Source: CAWGUU01 sp963825765 (GTDB lineage Bacteria; Actinomycetota; Acidimicrobiia; Acidimicrobiales; AC-14). Taken from it: a DNA stretch of 64,000 nucleotides. The DNA lies in NCBI GenBank assembly GCA_963825765.1, contig CAWGUU010000001.1, positions 1 through 64,000 on the forward strand. Direction: 5' to 3'. Under the pieces are notes generated by a model. That model did not search any database, was not told where the DNA came from, and was given only the letters and a program-made list of their open reading frames with translations. A program made the position numbers and the translations under genes. Shown piece after piece: positions 25,283 to 33,639 of this stretch. Positions within the stretch are counted from its first letter, which is position 1. Each line of letters starts with the position of its first letter.

Positions 25283-26604
25283 AGGTCGAAGAGCTCGCGC
25301 AGGGCTTCCGAGAGTCGCTCGCCCCGCGCCGAGCCGGCGGACTCCTTGAGCCTGACCGTGGGCTGGTGCAGCAGCTTGTTGACCAGGCCCCGGGTGACGG
25401 CGGTGACCGCCTCCTGCTGCTGGGGGTCGAGGCCGTCGAGCCGGCCGCGGTGGCGGTCGAGCTCGGCCACCCGGAGCTCCTCGGCCCTGTCGCGCAGGGC
25501 GGACACCGTGGGAGCCATCTGGCGCTCGGCGGTGGCGTCGACGAAGCGGACCACCTCGTCGGCCACGATGGCCCGCACCTTGCCGACCTCCTTGAGCCGC
25601 TCGTCGATGCCCACCTGGACGAACGCCCGCAGGTCGGCGAGGTCGAGGAGGGTGACGCCGGGCAGGCGGCCCACTGCCGGGTCGACGTCGCGCGGCATGC
25701 CCATGTCGACGATCAGGAGGGGCTCCCCGTCACGCCGGTCGACGACGTCGGTGAGGTCGGATGCGGTGAGGACGACGGTCGGCGACCCGGTCGAGGTGAG
25801 GAGGACGTCGGCGTCGGCGAGCGCGTCGGGCAGGGTCTCGATGTCGACCGCCCGGGCGCCGACCCGCCGGGCCAGGGCCGCCGCCCGCTTGCGGGTACGG
25901 CTGGCGACGATCACATCCGGCCCGCGCACATCTGGTCCGCGCACATCCGGTCCGCCGACGTCGCCTGAGGAGGATGAGACGGCGTCGCCCGAGGAGGATG
26001 TGACGTCGGCGGCCAGGCCGGAGCCCATCTCGCCGGCGCCGAGGATGACGAGGCGGGTGCCGTCGAGGGTGCCCAGCCGGTCGGTGACCATGTCGACGGC
26101 CGCCTGCGACAGCGACGTGACGCCGCGGCCGATGGCGGTCTCGGAACGGGCCCGCTTCCCGACCTCGAGGGCGTGCCGGAACAGCGACGACAGCCTTGTG
26201 CCGGCCGCCCCCTCCTCCCGGGCCCGCTCCCAGGCGTTGCGCACCTGGCGGAGGATCTCGCTCTCGCCCAGCACCACCGAGTCGAGGCCGGCCGTCACCC
26301 CGAACAGGTGCGACGCCACCGCCTCGTCGTGGTAGGTGAACAGGTGGTCGCTGAAGTCCTCGGGCGGGGCGAAGGCAAGCTCGGACAGGAAGTGGCGGAT
26401 GTCCTGCATGGCGCCGTGGAAACGCTCGGCCACCGCGTAGATCTCGGTGCGGTGGCACGTGGAGAGGATGACCGCCTCGCTCACGAAGTCGCGCCCGGAC
26501 AGGTCGCACAGGGCCTTGGGCAGCTTCTCCGCCGGGACGGCCATGCGCTCGAGGAGCTCGAGCGGGACCGTGCGGTGGCTCAGTCCGACGACGACGAGAG
26601 ACAC
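25279..26604 (-). CDS. hemA: Glutamyl-tRNA reductase with a low-complexity insert
   Basis: First committed enzyme of C5 tetrapyrrole synthesis, 441 aa. Catalytic Cys in VILSTCHRTEIYAV, TAGLDSVVLGESEILRQV, IGRGVTSLSQAAVDM and the NADPH motif VILGAGEMG are intact. Between GAGEMG and the ASRTRKRAA segment, where the family normally has a single helix of about 18 residues, there is about 39 residues of Ser/Gly/Asp repeats (SSSGD and a threefold GPDVR). Start ATG 26604, overlapping the upstream sirohaem gene by 25 bp. Confidence 0.93.
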   Translation of the reverse strand: MSLVVVGLSHRTVPLELLERMAVPAEKLPKALCDLSGRDFVSEAVILSTCHRTEIYAVAERFHGAMQDIRHFLSELAFAPPEDFSDHLFTYHDEAVASHLFGVTAGLDSVVLGESEILRQVRNAWERAREEGAAGTRLSSLFRHALEVGKRARSETAIGRGVTSLSQAAVDMVTDRLGTLDGTRLVILGAGEMGSGLAADVTSSSGDAVSSSSGDVGGPDVRGPDVRGPDVIVASRTRKRAAALARRVGARAVDIETLPDALADADVLLTSTGSPTVVLTASDLTDVVDRRDGEPLLIVDMGMPRDVDPAVGRLPGVTLLDLADLRAFVQVGIDERLKEVGKVRAIVADEVVRFVDATAERQMAPTVSALRDRAEELRVAELDRHRGRLDGLDPQQQEAVTAVTRGLVNKLLHQPTVRLKESAGSARGERLSEALRELFDL

Positions 26605-27203
26605 GCGTGAAGCCGTTCGCGGGCGGAGGTCAGGTCACCGGTTCGGATGAGGCCGAGCATGCCGGAGTCGAGGGCCAACTGCCAACCCGGGCCCTCGGTG
26701 GAGCGGCCCTGGGCCTTGAGCTGGTCGCGCTCGGACGAGAGCAGGTCGACGAGGACCTCGAACTCGGGACCGATCTCCGCCTCCAGGCGCTGGCGCAGCC
26801 AGCGGGCCAGAGCCGGACTGCGGCCTGAGGTCGACACCGTCACGGTCAGGGGTCCCCGGCGCACCACCGCCGGCAGGGTGAACGAGCAGTGCGCGGGGTC
26901 GTCGGCACCGTTGACCCAGACGCCTGACGCCTCGCCGTCGGCGAACACCGCGCCGTTCACGTCGGGGGCGTCGGTGGCAGCGATCACGAGGCGGTACGCG
27001 GTGACCTCCCCGGGGCGGTACGCCCTTTCCTCGACGGTGACGCCGGGCAGTTGGCGGATCCGCTCGTCCACCGCAGGGGCGACGACGGTGACCGCGGCGC
27101 CGGCCGCCAGCAGCCCCTCGACCTTGCGCAGCGCCACCTCACCACCACCCACGACCAGGCAGGGACGACCCTCCACCACCAGGTTCACCGGGTACTGGCT
27201 CAC
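26580..27203 (-). CDS. Precorrin-2 dehydrogenase / sirohydrochlorin ferrochelatase-like (CysG N-terminal type)
   Basis: NAD-dependent oxidation of precorrin-2 on the way to sirohaem, 207 aa. Start GTG 27203 (VSQYPVNLVVEGRPCLVVGGGEVALRK), with the Rossmann GGGxVA motif and VNGADDPAHCSFTLPAVVRRGPLTVTVSTSGRSPALA, diagnostic for CysG-N/Met8. Upstream frame is a shadow of rex. The C-terminal 60 residues carry the helical dimerisation region. It acts after the CobA domain encoded two genes downstream. Gap of 4 bp to rex. Confidence 0.93.
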   Translation of the reverse strand: MSQYPVNLVVEGRPCLVVGGGEVALRKVEGLLAAGAAVTVVAPAVDERIRQLPGVTVEERAYRPGEVTAYRLVIAATDAPDVNGAVFADGEASGVWVNGADDPAHCSFTLPAVVRRGPLTVTVSTSGRSPALARWLRQRLEAEIGPEFEVLVDLLSSERDQLKAQGRSTEGPGWQLALDSGMLGLIRTGDLTSARERLHACLSSSSD

Positions 27204-27207
27204 CGGA

Positions 27208-28104
27208 TCACCCGAAGGTGGCCACCGGCGGCGTGGTCGGCTGCTCGCCCACCCGCCGCTGCTGGTAGAAGGCCAGGATCTGCAGCTCGATCGACAGGTC
27301 GACCTTGCGCAGCGAGACACCCGGCGGGACGGTGATGACGGCGGGAGCAAAGTTGAGGATCGAGCGCACCCCGGCGGCGACGAGCTTGTCGGCCACGTCC
27401 TGGGCGGCCGGCGCCGGCGTGGCGATGATGCCGATGGCGATCTCCTCCTCGGCGCCGATGGCGGTGAGGTCGTCGATGTGGCGGACGGTGATGTCGCCGA
27501 TCTGTTCCCCGACGCGGTTGCGGTCGGCGTCGACCAGGGCGACGATGCGGAAGCCACGGGCCGAGAACCCGCGGTAGTTGGCGAGGGCGTGGCCCAGGTT
27601 GCCGACCCCGACGATGACCACCGGCCAGTCCTGGGTGAGCCCCAGGACCCGGTTGATGTGCAGGAACAGGTACTCGACGTCGTAGCCGACGCCCCGCGTG
27701 CCGTAGGAGCCGAGGTAGGACAGGTCCTTGCGGACCTTGGCCGCGTTGACGCCGGCCATCTCGGCCAGCCGCTCGGACGAGATGGTGGTGACCTTGGCCT
27801 CCAGCACCTCGAGCAGGCAGCGGAGGTAGACCGGGAGCCGGGCGACGGTGGCCTCGGGGATGCGCCGCGACGCGCGGAGCGTGCTGAGCGGGCCGGGAAG
27901 CCCGCCGCCGGCGGCCTGTCCGCCTACCCCCGGAGTGCCTCGCACACCATCCGGCACACCACCGGGCACGTCTTGGCCGTCCTGGCCGGTCTCGGACTCC
28001 GCCTGCTCGGAGAGGTCCGGGAGGGACAGGACCTCGGAGGCGTCGGGGGTCGGACCGGGTCCATCCGGTCCGCTCTGGCTGCCGTTTCCACTGGGGTCAG
28101 GCAT
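27208..28104 (-). CDS. rex: Redox-sensing transcriptional repressor Rex
   Basis: NADH/NAD+-responsive repressor, 298 aa. An N-terminal extension of about 75 residues, rich in Gly/Pro/Ser/Asp, precedes the winged-helix domain (IPEATVARLPVYLRCL, AEMAGVNAAKVRKDLSYLGSYGTRGVGY). The Rossmann domain has VVIVGVGNLGHALANY and the C-terminal swapped helix LSIELQILAFYQQRR. Start ATG 28104 with AGGAG about 7 bases upstream. It heads the tetrapyrrole operon, as in many actinobacteria. Operator-like sites occur before this gene, before the complex III operon and at ctaC. Confidence 0.95.
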   Translation of the reverse strand: MPDPSGNGSQSGPDGPGPTPDASEVLSLPDLSEQAESETGQDGQDVPGGVPDGVRGTPGVGGQAAGGGLPGPLSTLRASRRIPEATVARLPVYLRCLLEVLEAKVTTISSERLAEMAGVNAAKVRKDLSYLGSYGTRGVGYDVEYLFLHINRVLGLTQDWPVVIVGVGNLGHALANYRGFSARGFRIVALVDADRNRVGEQIGDITVRHIDDLTAIGAEEEIAIGIIATPAPAAQDVADKLVAAGVRSILNFAPAVITVPPGVSLRKVDLSIELQILAFYQQRRVGEQPTTPPVATFG

Positions 28105-28151
28105 TTCACACTCCTACGTTCCCGGATCCGCCGAGCGGCAGTCTACCGACC

Positions 28152-28169
28152 TCGTGCATTCGTTCACAA
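28152..28169 (-). promoter_or_regulatory. Candidate Rex operator upstream of rex
   Basis: Plus-strand TCGTGCATTCGTTCACAA matches 12 of 14 informative positions of TTGTGAANNNNTTCACAA. On the minus strand it contains TTGTGA as a -35-like hexamer with TAGACT 18 bases downstream. Position 48 bp upstream of the rex ATG fits autoregulation. Confidence 0.65.
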
Positions 28170-28354
28170 AGGGTCCCTTCCCCGTGCTCGAGGGGGCCGC
28201 CCGTATTTCCGCTGTTCAGGATAGGCGCGAGCGGGCCTTCGGAGGGGCGCGGCCGGCCGGCCGGTCGTCGCCGGAGCCGGGCTTCTCCCAACTTGTCGGC
28301 ACGCCGGCGACCGGGCTCAAGCTTCAGCAATCCCGGACCGAAGACCGAGACACC

Positions 28355-29173
28355 ATGGGCCAGCCGAGAGACCGCCGCGTCAGCACCGCATTTCTGGGCG
28401 GCAGGCGCGTCATCAGCGGGATCGTCGTCGTCATCGGCCTCCTCGGCGCCGTCGCCCAGCCGGCGCAGGCCGAGACGCCGCTGGACGGGGTCGTGGGCAT
28501 CGTCGACGGCCTCCTGTCCCAGACGACCCAGACGCCGGACGGCGCGTTGAGAGGCGGCGCGACCCCCGCCCAGGTCGACCAGGTGCAGAAGTTGCTGGCC
28601 GGCATCAACTCGGTGCGGGCAGGCGTCGGCGTCGGCCCCGTCACCCTCGACCCGACTGTCTCCCTGGTGGCCCAGGCCTGGACCCTCGTCATGGCGACGG
28701 TCGGCGAGATCTCCCACAATCCCGACATCGCCAGCCAGCTCTCCGGGATCGTCGCCGTGGCCGAGAACGTCGGGCGGGGCCCGAGCCTCGACTGGATCCA
28801 CAACGGCCTGATCGACAGCCCGTCCCACTACAAGAACATGGTCAATCCCAACTACACGGTGGTGGGGCTGGGCGTGCTCAACACAGGGCTGCAGACCTGG
28901 GTGGTGGAGGACTTCGTCCGGCCCAGCGGAGGCAGCGTGTCGACGCCTCCCCCATCGGCCGACGCGGCGCCGGACCCCGACCCCGCTCCCGCTCCGTCGA
29001 CGCCTCGGTCGACGACCGCGCCCCCCACCACGTCTGCCCGAGAGGTGGCCGCCGTCCCCCCGCCGGCGACCCCTGTCACCGCCCCGCCCGCTCCCCCCAC
29101 CCCCCACGAGCCCTCCGAGTGGCTGTCGACGGTGCTCGACCGTCTCACCCAGCTCGACCGGCTCAGCTTGTGA
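28355..29173 (+). CDS. Secreted CAP/SCP-domain protein
   Basis: 272 aa, start ATG 28355. Signal peptide with a basic start and hydrophobic core (RRVISGIVVVIGLLGAVAQPAQA, cleavage near residue 39). The CAP domain follows (about 65-195): VDQVQKLLAGINSVRAGVGV, MATVGEISHNPDIASQL, AENVGRGPSLDWIHNGLIDSPSHYKNMVNPNYTVVGLGV, the usual CAP signature order. A Pro/Thr/Ser-rich tail of about 75 residues ends with an amphipathic LSTVLDRLTQLDRLSL. Role unknown; CAP proteins in bacteria are often extracellular. Its promoter region is shared with divergent rex. Confidence 0.82.
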   Translation: MGQPRDRRVSTAFLGGRRVISGIVVVIGLLGAVAQPAQAETPLDGVVGIVDGLLSQTTQTPDGALRGGATPAQVDQVQKLLAGINSVRAGVGVGPVTLDPTVSLVAQAWTLVMATVGEISHNPDIASQLSGIVAVAENVGRGPSLDWIHNGLIDSPSHYKNMVNPNYTVVGLGVLNTGLQTWVVEDFVRPSGGSVSTPPPSADAAPDPDPAPAPSTPRSTTAPPTTSAREVAAVPPPATPVTAPPAPPTPHEPSEWLSTVLDRLTQLDRLSL

Positions 29174-29193
29174 AGGCGGTAGGCTCCAGCGTC

Positions 29194-29571
29194 GTGACCC
29201 GCCCCATCCGGGTGATGGTCGTCGACGACACCGACCACGTCCGCCGCATGCTCACCTCGATGCTCAGCCTCGATGGCTTCGTCGTCGTGGGCGAGGCGTC
29301 CGGCGGGTCGCAGGCCGTGGCGGGCGTCGAGGAGGCCGACCCCGACGTGGTCGTCATCGACTACAAGATGCCTGGGATGGACGGGTTGGACACCGCCCGC
29401 AGCATCCGCGCCGGCCGACCCGACCAGGTGATGATCCTGTACACCGCCTACGTCGACGACGAGCTGCAGCGCCAGGCCGAGGACGCCGGCATCGCCCTCT
29501 GCCTCGGGAAGGTGGAGGGGCTGGACTCCCTCGAGCGGGAGATCAGCCGGCTCTGTTCATCTCTCTTCTAG
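29194..29571 (+). CDS. Single-domain response regulator
   Basis: Stand-alone receiver domain, about 125 aa from GTG 29194 (VTRPIRVMVVDDTDHV); GTG 29170, overlapping the previous stop, is an alternative. Acidic pair VVDD, phospho-acceptor Asp in VVIDYKMPGMDG, the switch Thr in LYTAY and Lys in LGKVEG are present, so it should be phosphorylatable. No output domain and no neighbouring kinase. Confidence 0.85.
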   Translation: MTRPIRVMVVDDTDHVRRMLTSMLSLDGFVVVGEASGGSQAVAGVEEADPDVVVIDYKMPGMDGLDTARSIRAGRPDQVMILYTAYVDDELQRQAEDAGIALCLGKVEGLDSLEREISRLCSSLF

Positions 29572-29613
29572 GTCATCTCTGTTCTAGCGCCGTGACCACA
29601 AACCTTTGCCGCG

Positions 29614-29703
29614 TCAGACGCCGATGATCAGGAACTGGATGATGGCGGCGGTGAAGATCGCCACCAGCACCAGCGCCAACGCTATCGAGGTCCCCTTGCG
29701 CAC
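29614..29703 (-). CDS. Possible 29-aa membrane micropeptide
   Basis: Frame from GTG 29703 to TGA 29614 encodes VRKGTSIALALVLVAIFTAA followed by a short hydrophobic end, that is a basic start and one transmembrane helix. It lies on the opposite strand between the response regulator and the cyclic-nucleotide-binding gene. The ribosome-binding site is weak. Not a recognised family; it could be chance. Confidence 0.3.
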   Translation of the reverse strand: MRKGTSIALALVLVAIFTAAIIQFLIIGV

Positions 29704-29732
29704 CGCGCCACCGTAGACGGCAGACTGGCGTC

Positions 29733-30161
29733 ATGGGGCGGGTGGAGGAGACGATCGACCAGCTGCGCTGCGTCGACCTGTTCGCGGACCTCCAGACCAA
29801 CGTCCTCCTGCAAATCGCCCTCATGGGCGCGGAGGTCGTCTTCGGTGTCGGCAAGGACATGGTCAGGGAGGGCGAGTCCGGCGGGGGTGGCCTCTACGTG
29901 ATTCTCGAGGGGGAGGCGGTCGTGACCGCCGGTGGCGTGGAGCGGGCCCGCCTCTACGGCGGCGACTACTTCGGGGAGATCTCCCTGCTCGACTCCGAAC
30001 CCCGCTCGGCGACGGTGACGGCCGCCACACAGGTGCGGGCCTTCTCGCTGGCGTCGTTCAACTTCCGACCCCTGCTGGAGGAGCACTTCGACATCGCCGA
30101 GCAGGTGATCCTGCGCCTGTGCCAGCGGCTCCGGAAGCTGCAGGCGCGACCCGAGGGCTGA
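29733..30161 (+). CDS. Cyclic nucleotide-binding domain protein
   Basis: 142 aa, start ATG 29733. One complete CRP-type ligand-binding domain: FADLQTNVLLQIALMGAEVVFGVGKDMVREGE, LYVILEGEAVVT, and the phosphate-binding cassette GGDYFGEISLLDSEPRSATVTA with the conserved Glu and Arg. No DNA-binding helix-turn-helix or enzymatic domain, so it probably acts by protein contact. Confidence 0.87.
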   Translation: MGRVEETIDQLRCVDLFADLQTNVLLQIALMGAEVVFGVGKDMVREGESGGGGLYVILEGEAVVTAGGVERARLYGGDYFGEISLLDSEPRSATVTAATQVRAFSLASFNFRPLLEEHFDIAEQVILRLCQRLRKLQARPEG

Positions 30162-30164
30162 CGC

Positions 30165-30179
30165 CGCCCGGTCCGGGCG
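30165..30179. terminator. GC-rich hairpin between convergent genes
   Basis: Perfect 7-bp inverted repeat CGCCCGG/CCGGGCG around one central T, four bases after the stop at 30161 and within the 136-bp gap to the convergent patatin gene. No T-tract, as often in high-GC actinobacteria; it may still limit read-through. Confidence 0.35.
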
Positions 30180-30297
30180 CCCGGCCCCGGAGACGGTCGC
30201 CCAGCACACCGGCCTGGCTGCCGGAGAGTGACACATCCACGCGTGGGACCTGGCGCGGTCCGCCGGTCGGATCCATCGGCCGGCCGACCCCGCGACG

Positions 30298-31408
30298 TCA
30301 CCAGTACTGCTCGAGCAGCTTCACGGCCGGCGAGATGTCAAGGTCCGCCGCCTGTTGCTGCATGTACTGGAGATCGGTGGGGTTGGTGTCGTACTCGGGG
30401 ATGAGGCGGTCGAGGACGGGGTTCATGTAGGCGTGCCGCCCGGGCAGCAGCATCGCCGACAGCTCGGAGACGAGGTTCGTCGAGGTGCCGTTGAACGCCG
30501 CGCTCAGCACAGGCGACAGGGTCCCTTGGTACAACGGGGAGGAGAGCTGGTTGGCGGCGTTCCCGTCGCCGTTCTGCCACTGCTGCTGCCCCCACGACGA
30601 CGTGTCGCTGGCGATCCAGTTGGCCATGAACCCGGTCCCGAAGGTGATGACGACGATGTCCTCGCATTTTCACCCCACTGTTCACGGCCAGGGCGATCGC
30701 CGCGACCGTCGGGTCGTGGCTGAGGAACGCGCCGTCGATGTTTCCTTTGTAGGAGGCCTCCTCGCTGGGCATCACGCCGCTGGACATGACTGCGTCGATG
30801 AGAGGCGTATCGGCGTTCGTCGACTTCGGGAAGTTGTTGTACATGATCGGCTTCCAGGGTGTGTTGGCGCTGCCGACGTTGAACGTGGCGAACATCACCG
30901 TCTTCTCGAGATCCCTGAGCTTCGGGTTGGTGGGGTGCTGCTTCTCCTGGACACCGATGAGCAGGTTCGTGTCGAAGGCGGGCTGCTGCAGGTTGGTACT
31001 GGGGTTGGCATAGAACTTCGGCGCGTCGTTCACAGTTGACTGGTAGATCTGCTCCGGCGTCTGGCCGGCAAGGAGCGAGCTGACGATGCTGCCTCCCACC
31101 GAACAGCCGATGAGGGCGTCGGCATCGGCGACGATGTTCGGGAATTCGACGGCGAGACGTTGAAGCACGCCGGCGGACATCAGTCCCCGAATGCCTCCAC
31201 CGCAGAACGAGAGCATGCGGTACTTCTTCCCGCCCGCGCTGGTCGTGGCCGTCGTACCACTGCTGCTGTCGCTGGAGCACGCAGTCAACCAAGCGGCGGC
31301 GTCGACCGATCCGAGCCCGACGAGCCCGAGCCGGCGTAGAGCCTCCCGGCGGTCGATGGCTCCTGCCCGGTGGCTGCGTGCGATTTCCTCGGCCGATCCC
31401 GCGTCCAT
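30298..31408 (-). pseudogene. Patatin-like phospholipase, Tat lipoprotein, frameshifted
   Basis: Patatin-family acyl hydrolase. Start ATG 31408. N-terminus RREALRRLGLVGLGSVDAAAW then LTAC is a twin-arginine-like lipoprotein signal. Catalytic features: FCGGGIRGLMSAGV (oxyanion loop), GCSVGGS (nucleophile elbow) and NIDGAFLSHDP (Asp of the dyad). At about 30660-30667 the frame breaks; the coding sequence resumes one base off as DIVVITFGTGFMANWIAS and runs to TGA 30298. Removing one base would give a protein of about 370 aa. Both catalytic motifs lie before the break. It could be a sequencing error or recent decay. Confidence 0.75.
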
Positions 31409-31633
31409 GCCGTGCGTCGCGGCAGCGTAGTTCTGTCCCCGGCCGCCTGGACGGGCCTTGACTCCCGTTGGGAACTCATCAGGGTCTCCTCGTCACGCCC
31501 CATGCTTCAACGGGTAGTGAGCCCGAGCTCGCTTCCGTTCGAGAGCACCCATCCGCATCGGTCGCGACAGAACGCCCAGGAACCCGACCCGCATCAGGCC
31601 GCATCAGGACCACGACCCGCGGGACTCAGCTGA

Positions 31634-32455
31634 TCAGTCCGGTACCGCCTCCAGGCTGACGCCGCTGCCGGTGTGGAGGCGGAGCTCCTCGGCCGCCGAG
31701 CGCTGGCCCAGGACCACCGCCAGCAGGCCGTAGGAATCGACGATGACGCCCACCTGGCCCGACTTGAGCTGGGCGTAGCTCGACACCCTGGTGAGGACCC
31801 TCGACTTGTCGCCGAAACGGAGCAGCAGCGGGCCCTCGACGTGGGCGAGGTCGTCGGGGTCGATGTTGAGCTGGACGTTGCCGAAGCGGTCGACCCACAG
31901 GACCTCGCCGAGCACCTGGTCGCCCTCCTGGCGCGACAGCGGCACCATGCCGGGGATCAGGGTGATGGGGTCGACGGGTTCGCCCAGCAGGTCGAGCTCC
32001 AGGCCGGTGCACAGGTGGGCGGCGGCGGGGGCCATGACGTCACGCCCGGCGAAGGTCGCGCCCGGGGCGGGCAGGTGGTACTCCTCGTTGGTCAGCGAGA
32101 CCGCCCGCTTGGCGCCGCCGGCCATGGCCACCGCCGGCGCCAGCAGGCCGTTGTCGGGGCCGACGAGGAAGGCGGTGCTGCCGTCCTCGCCCCCAACCTC
32201 GACCGCCACCAGCCGTCGGTCAGACCCGACACCGGGGTCGACAACGGCCAGCACCACGCCGGGGGCCAGGTAGCTGACGCTGCGGGCCAGGGCCAGCGAC
32301 CCCGCCCGCACGTCGAAGGGCGGCACCTGGTGGGTGAGGTCGACCACCGTCGCCTGGGGGGCGATGTTCCTGACCACGCCCTTGACCACGCCGACGAACT
32401 CGTCGTCGAGGCCGTAGTCGGAGAGGAACCAGATCGTGTCGAGGGGCGGAGCCAC
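31634..32455 (-). CDS. SAM hydrolase / hydroxide adenosyltransferase family protein (former DUF62)
   Basis: 273 aa, start GTG 32455. The family splits S-adenosylmethionine into adenosine and methionine using water. Visible motifs: FLSDYGLDDEFVGVVKGV, VDLTHQVPPFDVRAGSLAL, VDPGVGSDRRLVAVE, LVGPDNGLLAPAV, FAGRDVMAPAAAHL and DRFGNVQLNI, all in family order. Length is normal. The 17-bp repeat array lies just upstream. Confidence 0.9.
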   Translation of the reverse strand: MAPPLDTIWFLSDYGLDDEFVGVVKGVVRNIAPQATVVDLTHQVPPFDVRAGSLALARSVSYLAPGVVLAVVDPGVGSDRRLVAVEVGGEDGSTAFLVGPDNGLLAPAVAMAGGAKRAVSLTNEEYHLPAPGATFAGRDVMAPAAAHLCTGLELDLLGEPVDPITLIPGMVPLSRQEGDQVLGEVLWVDRFGNVQLNIDPDDLAHVEGPLLLRFGDKSRVLTRVSSYAQLKSGQVGVIVDSYGLLAVVLGQRSAAEELRLHTGSGVSLEAVPD

Positions 32456-32495
32456 CCAGCCGAGGTTAGGCGGCGCCGCCCTGTGCTCAGGCGGC

Positions 32496-32580
32496 TACCC
32501 CGCCTGCGTGCCTATCCCGCCTGTGTGCCTACCCCGCCTGTGTGCCTACCCCGCCTGTGTGCCTACCCCGCCTGTGTGTA
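32496..32580. repeat. 17-bp tandem repeat overlapping the end of the BldC-like gene
   Basis: Five consecutive 17-bp units (plus-strand consensus TACCCCGCCTGTGTGCC) at 32496, 32513, 32530, 32547 and 32564, with only a few substitutions. The last unit contains the final codons and stop of the minus-strand regulator gene at 32563. The other units lie between it and the SAM hydrolase start. Confidence 0.92.
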
Positions 32581-32766
32581 GGACGCGGCCAGGTAGCGGT
32601 CGACGTCGTCCTCTCGTACCCGGTACGACTTGCCGACTCTGCTCGCGGCCAGGTTGCCGGCCTTGATGAGCCGGTAGACCGTCATCGTGCTGACCCTGAG
32701 CATGGCCGCGACCTCTGCCACCGTGAGAAAACGGGATGGTGCTTGCGGTTGTCCCAGAAAGATCAC
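32563..32766 (-). CDS. BldC/excisionase-type helix-turn-helix regulator
   Basis: Small DNA-binding protein, 67 aa, start GTG 32766. The MerR-like winged helix-turn-helix FLTVAEVAAMLRVSTMTVYRLIKAGNLAAS followed by RVGKSYRVREDDVDRYL covers almost the whole protein. Actinobacteria commonly carry a small regulator of this type near proC. The last residues and stop are encoded by the first unit of the 17-bp repeat array. Target genes unknown. Confidence 0.87.
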   Translation of the reverse strand: MIFLGQPQAPSRFLTVAEVAAMLRVSTMTVYRLIKAGNLAASRVGKSYRVREDDVDRYLAASYTQAG

Positions 32767-32838
32767 CCCTCTTCGCCTGGGGGCAATGTATTCCGCTGGG
32801 GCTGGTGAGGAAAGTGGAACCTGTGAGACAGCCTGGGT

Positions 32839-33639
32839 TCAGCCCCGGCCCAGCTCCCGGGACCGCTCGGTGGCGGCCGCCACGGCCTCCATGAAGGCGC
32901 TGCGCACCGCCCGCGCCTCGAGGGCGCGGAGGCCGGCGGCGGTGGTGCCGCCGGGCGAGGTGACCGCCGCCCGCAGCGTCTCCGGCTCGTCGCCCGACTC
33001 GGCCAGCAGACGGGCGGAGCCCAGGAGGGTCTGGACCACGAGCGACCGGGCCGCCGGGCGGGACAGGCCGTTGAGGACGCCGGCGTCGATGAGCGCCTCG
33101 GCCACGAGGAAGACGTAGGCGGGCCCCGACCCGGAGAGTCCGGTGACGGCGTCCAGCAGGTGCTCCCCTACCCGCTCCACCACCCCGACGGCCGACAGGA
33201 TGCCGTCGGCCCAGGCCAGGTCGTCCGCGCCCGCCGCCGTCCCCGGAGCGATGGCGGCGGCGCCGCAGCCGACGAGGGCCGGCGTGTTGGGCATCGCCCG
33301 CACCACGGCGACGCCGTCGCCCAGCCATGCCTCCAGTCGGGCAAGGGGGACGCCGGCGGCGATCGACACCACCCGGCCGATGCTGGCGGCGGCGACCGCC
33401 CGGCAGGCGGCCTCGACGTCGCCGGGCTTGACCGCGATGACCGCCCCCTCGGCCGCCACCACGTCGGCGGCGACGTGAAGGCCAGGAAACCGCTCCTTCA
33501 GCTCCTCGCGCCGGCCGCCCAGCGGCTCGACAACCAGAAGCTCGTCGGCCGGAGCCCACCCGGCGGCGAGCAGGCCGGTGACCAGCGCCTCGCCCATACG
33601 TCCCCCGCCCAGCACGGCCAGCTTCAAGGAGGGGGTCAC
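32839..33639 (-). CDS. proC: Pyrroline-5-carboxylate reductase
   Basis: Last step of proline synthesis, 266 aa. Start GTG 33639 (VTPSLKLAVLGGGRMGEALV), overlapping the upstream stop as GTGA; the frame upstream is a shadow. NADPH Rossmann motif GGGRMG, AVKPGDVEAAC, VRAMPNTPALVGCGAAA, and the C-terminal signature DAVTGLSGSGPAYVFLVAEAL and SPGGTTAAGLRAL are complete. Confidence 0.95.
   Translation of the reverse strand: MTPSLKLAVLGGGRMGEALVTGLLAAGWAPADELLVVEPLGGRREELKERFPGLHVAADVVAAEGAVIAVKPGDVEAACRAVAAASIGRVVSIAAGVPLARLEAWLGDGVAVVRAMPNTPALVGCGAAAIAPGTAAGADDLAWADGILSAVGVVERVGEHLLDAVTGLSGSGPAYVFLVAEALIDAGVLNGLSRPAARSLVVQTLLGSARLLAESGDEPETLRAAVTSPGGTTAAGLRALEARAVRSAFMEAVAAATERSRELGRG

Noticed and set aside
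26585..26602. Rex-like half site near the hemA start
   Set aside because: Only about 9 of 14 informative positions match and it lies inside coding sequence of the upstream gene.
28170..28354. Riboswitch in the leader of the CAP-domain gene
   Set aside because: The leader is GC-rich and can fold, but I see no core of the c-di-AMP, c-di-GMP or cobalamin classes.
31409..31633. Small frames in the gap before the SAM hydrolase stop
   Set aside because: The translations are low-complexity, lack ribosome-binding sites and match nothing recognisable.
32496..32580. Possible CRISPR array
   Set aside because: The units are contiguous 17-mers without spacers, so this is a simple tandem repeat. The same applies to the arrays at 2435, 11963 and 20491.
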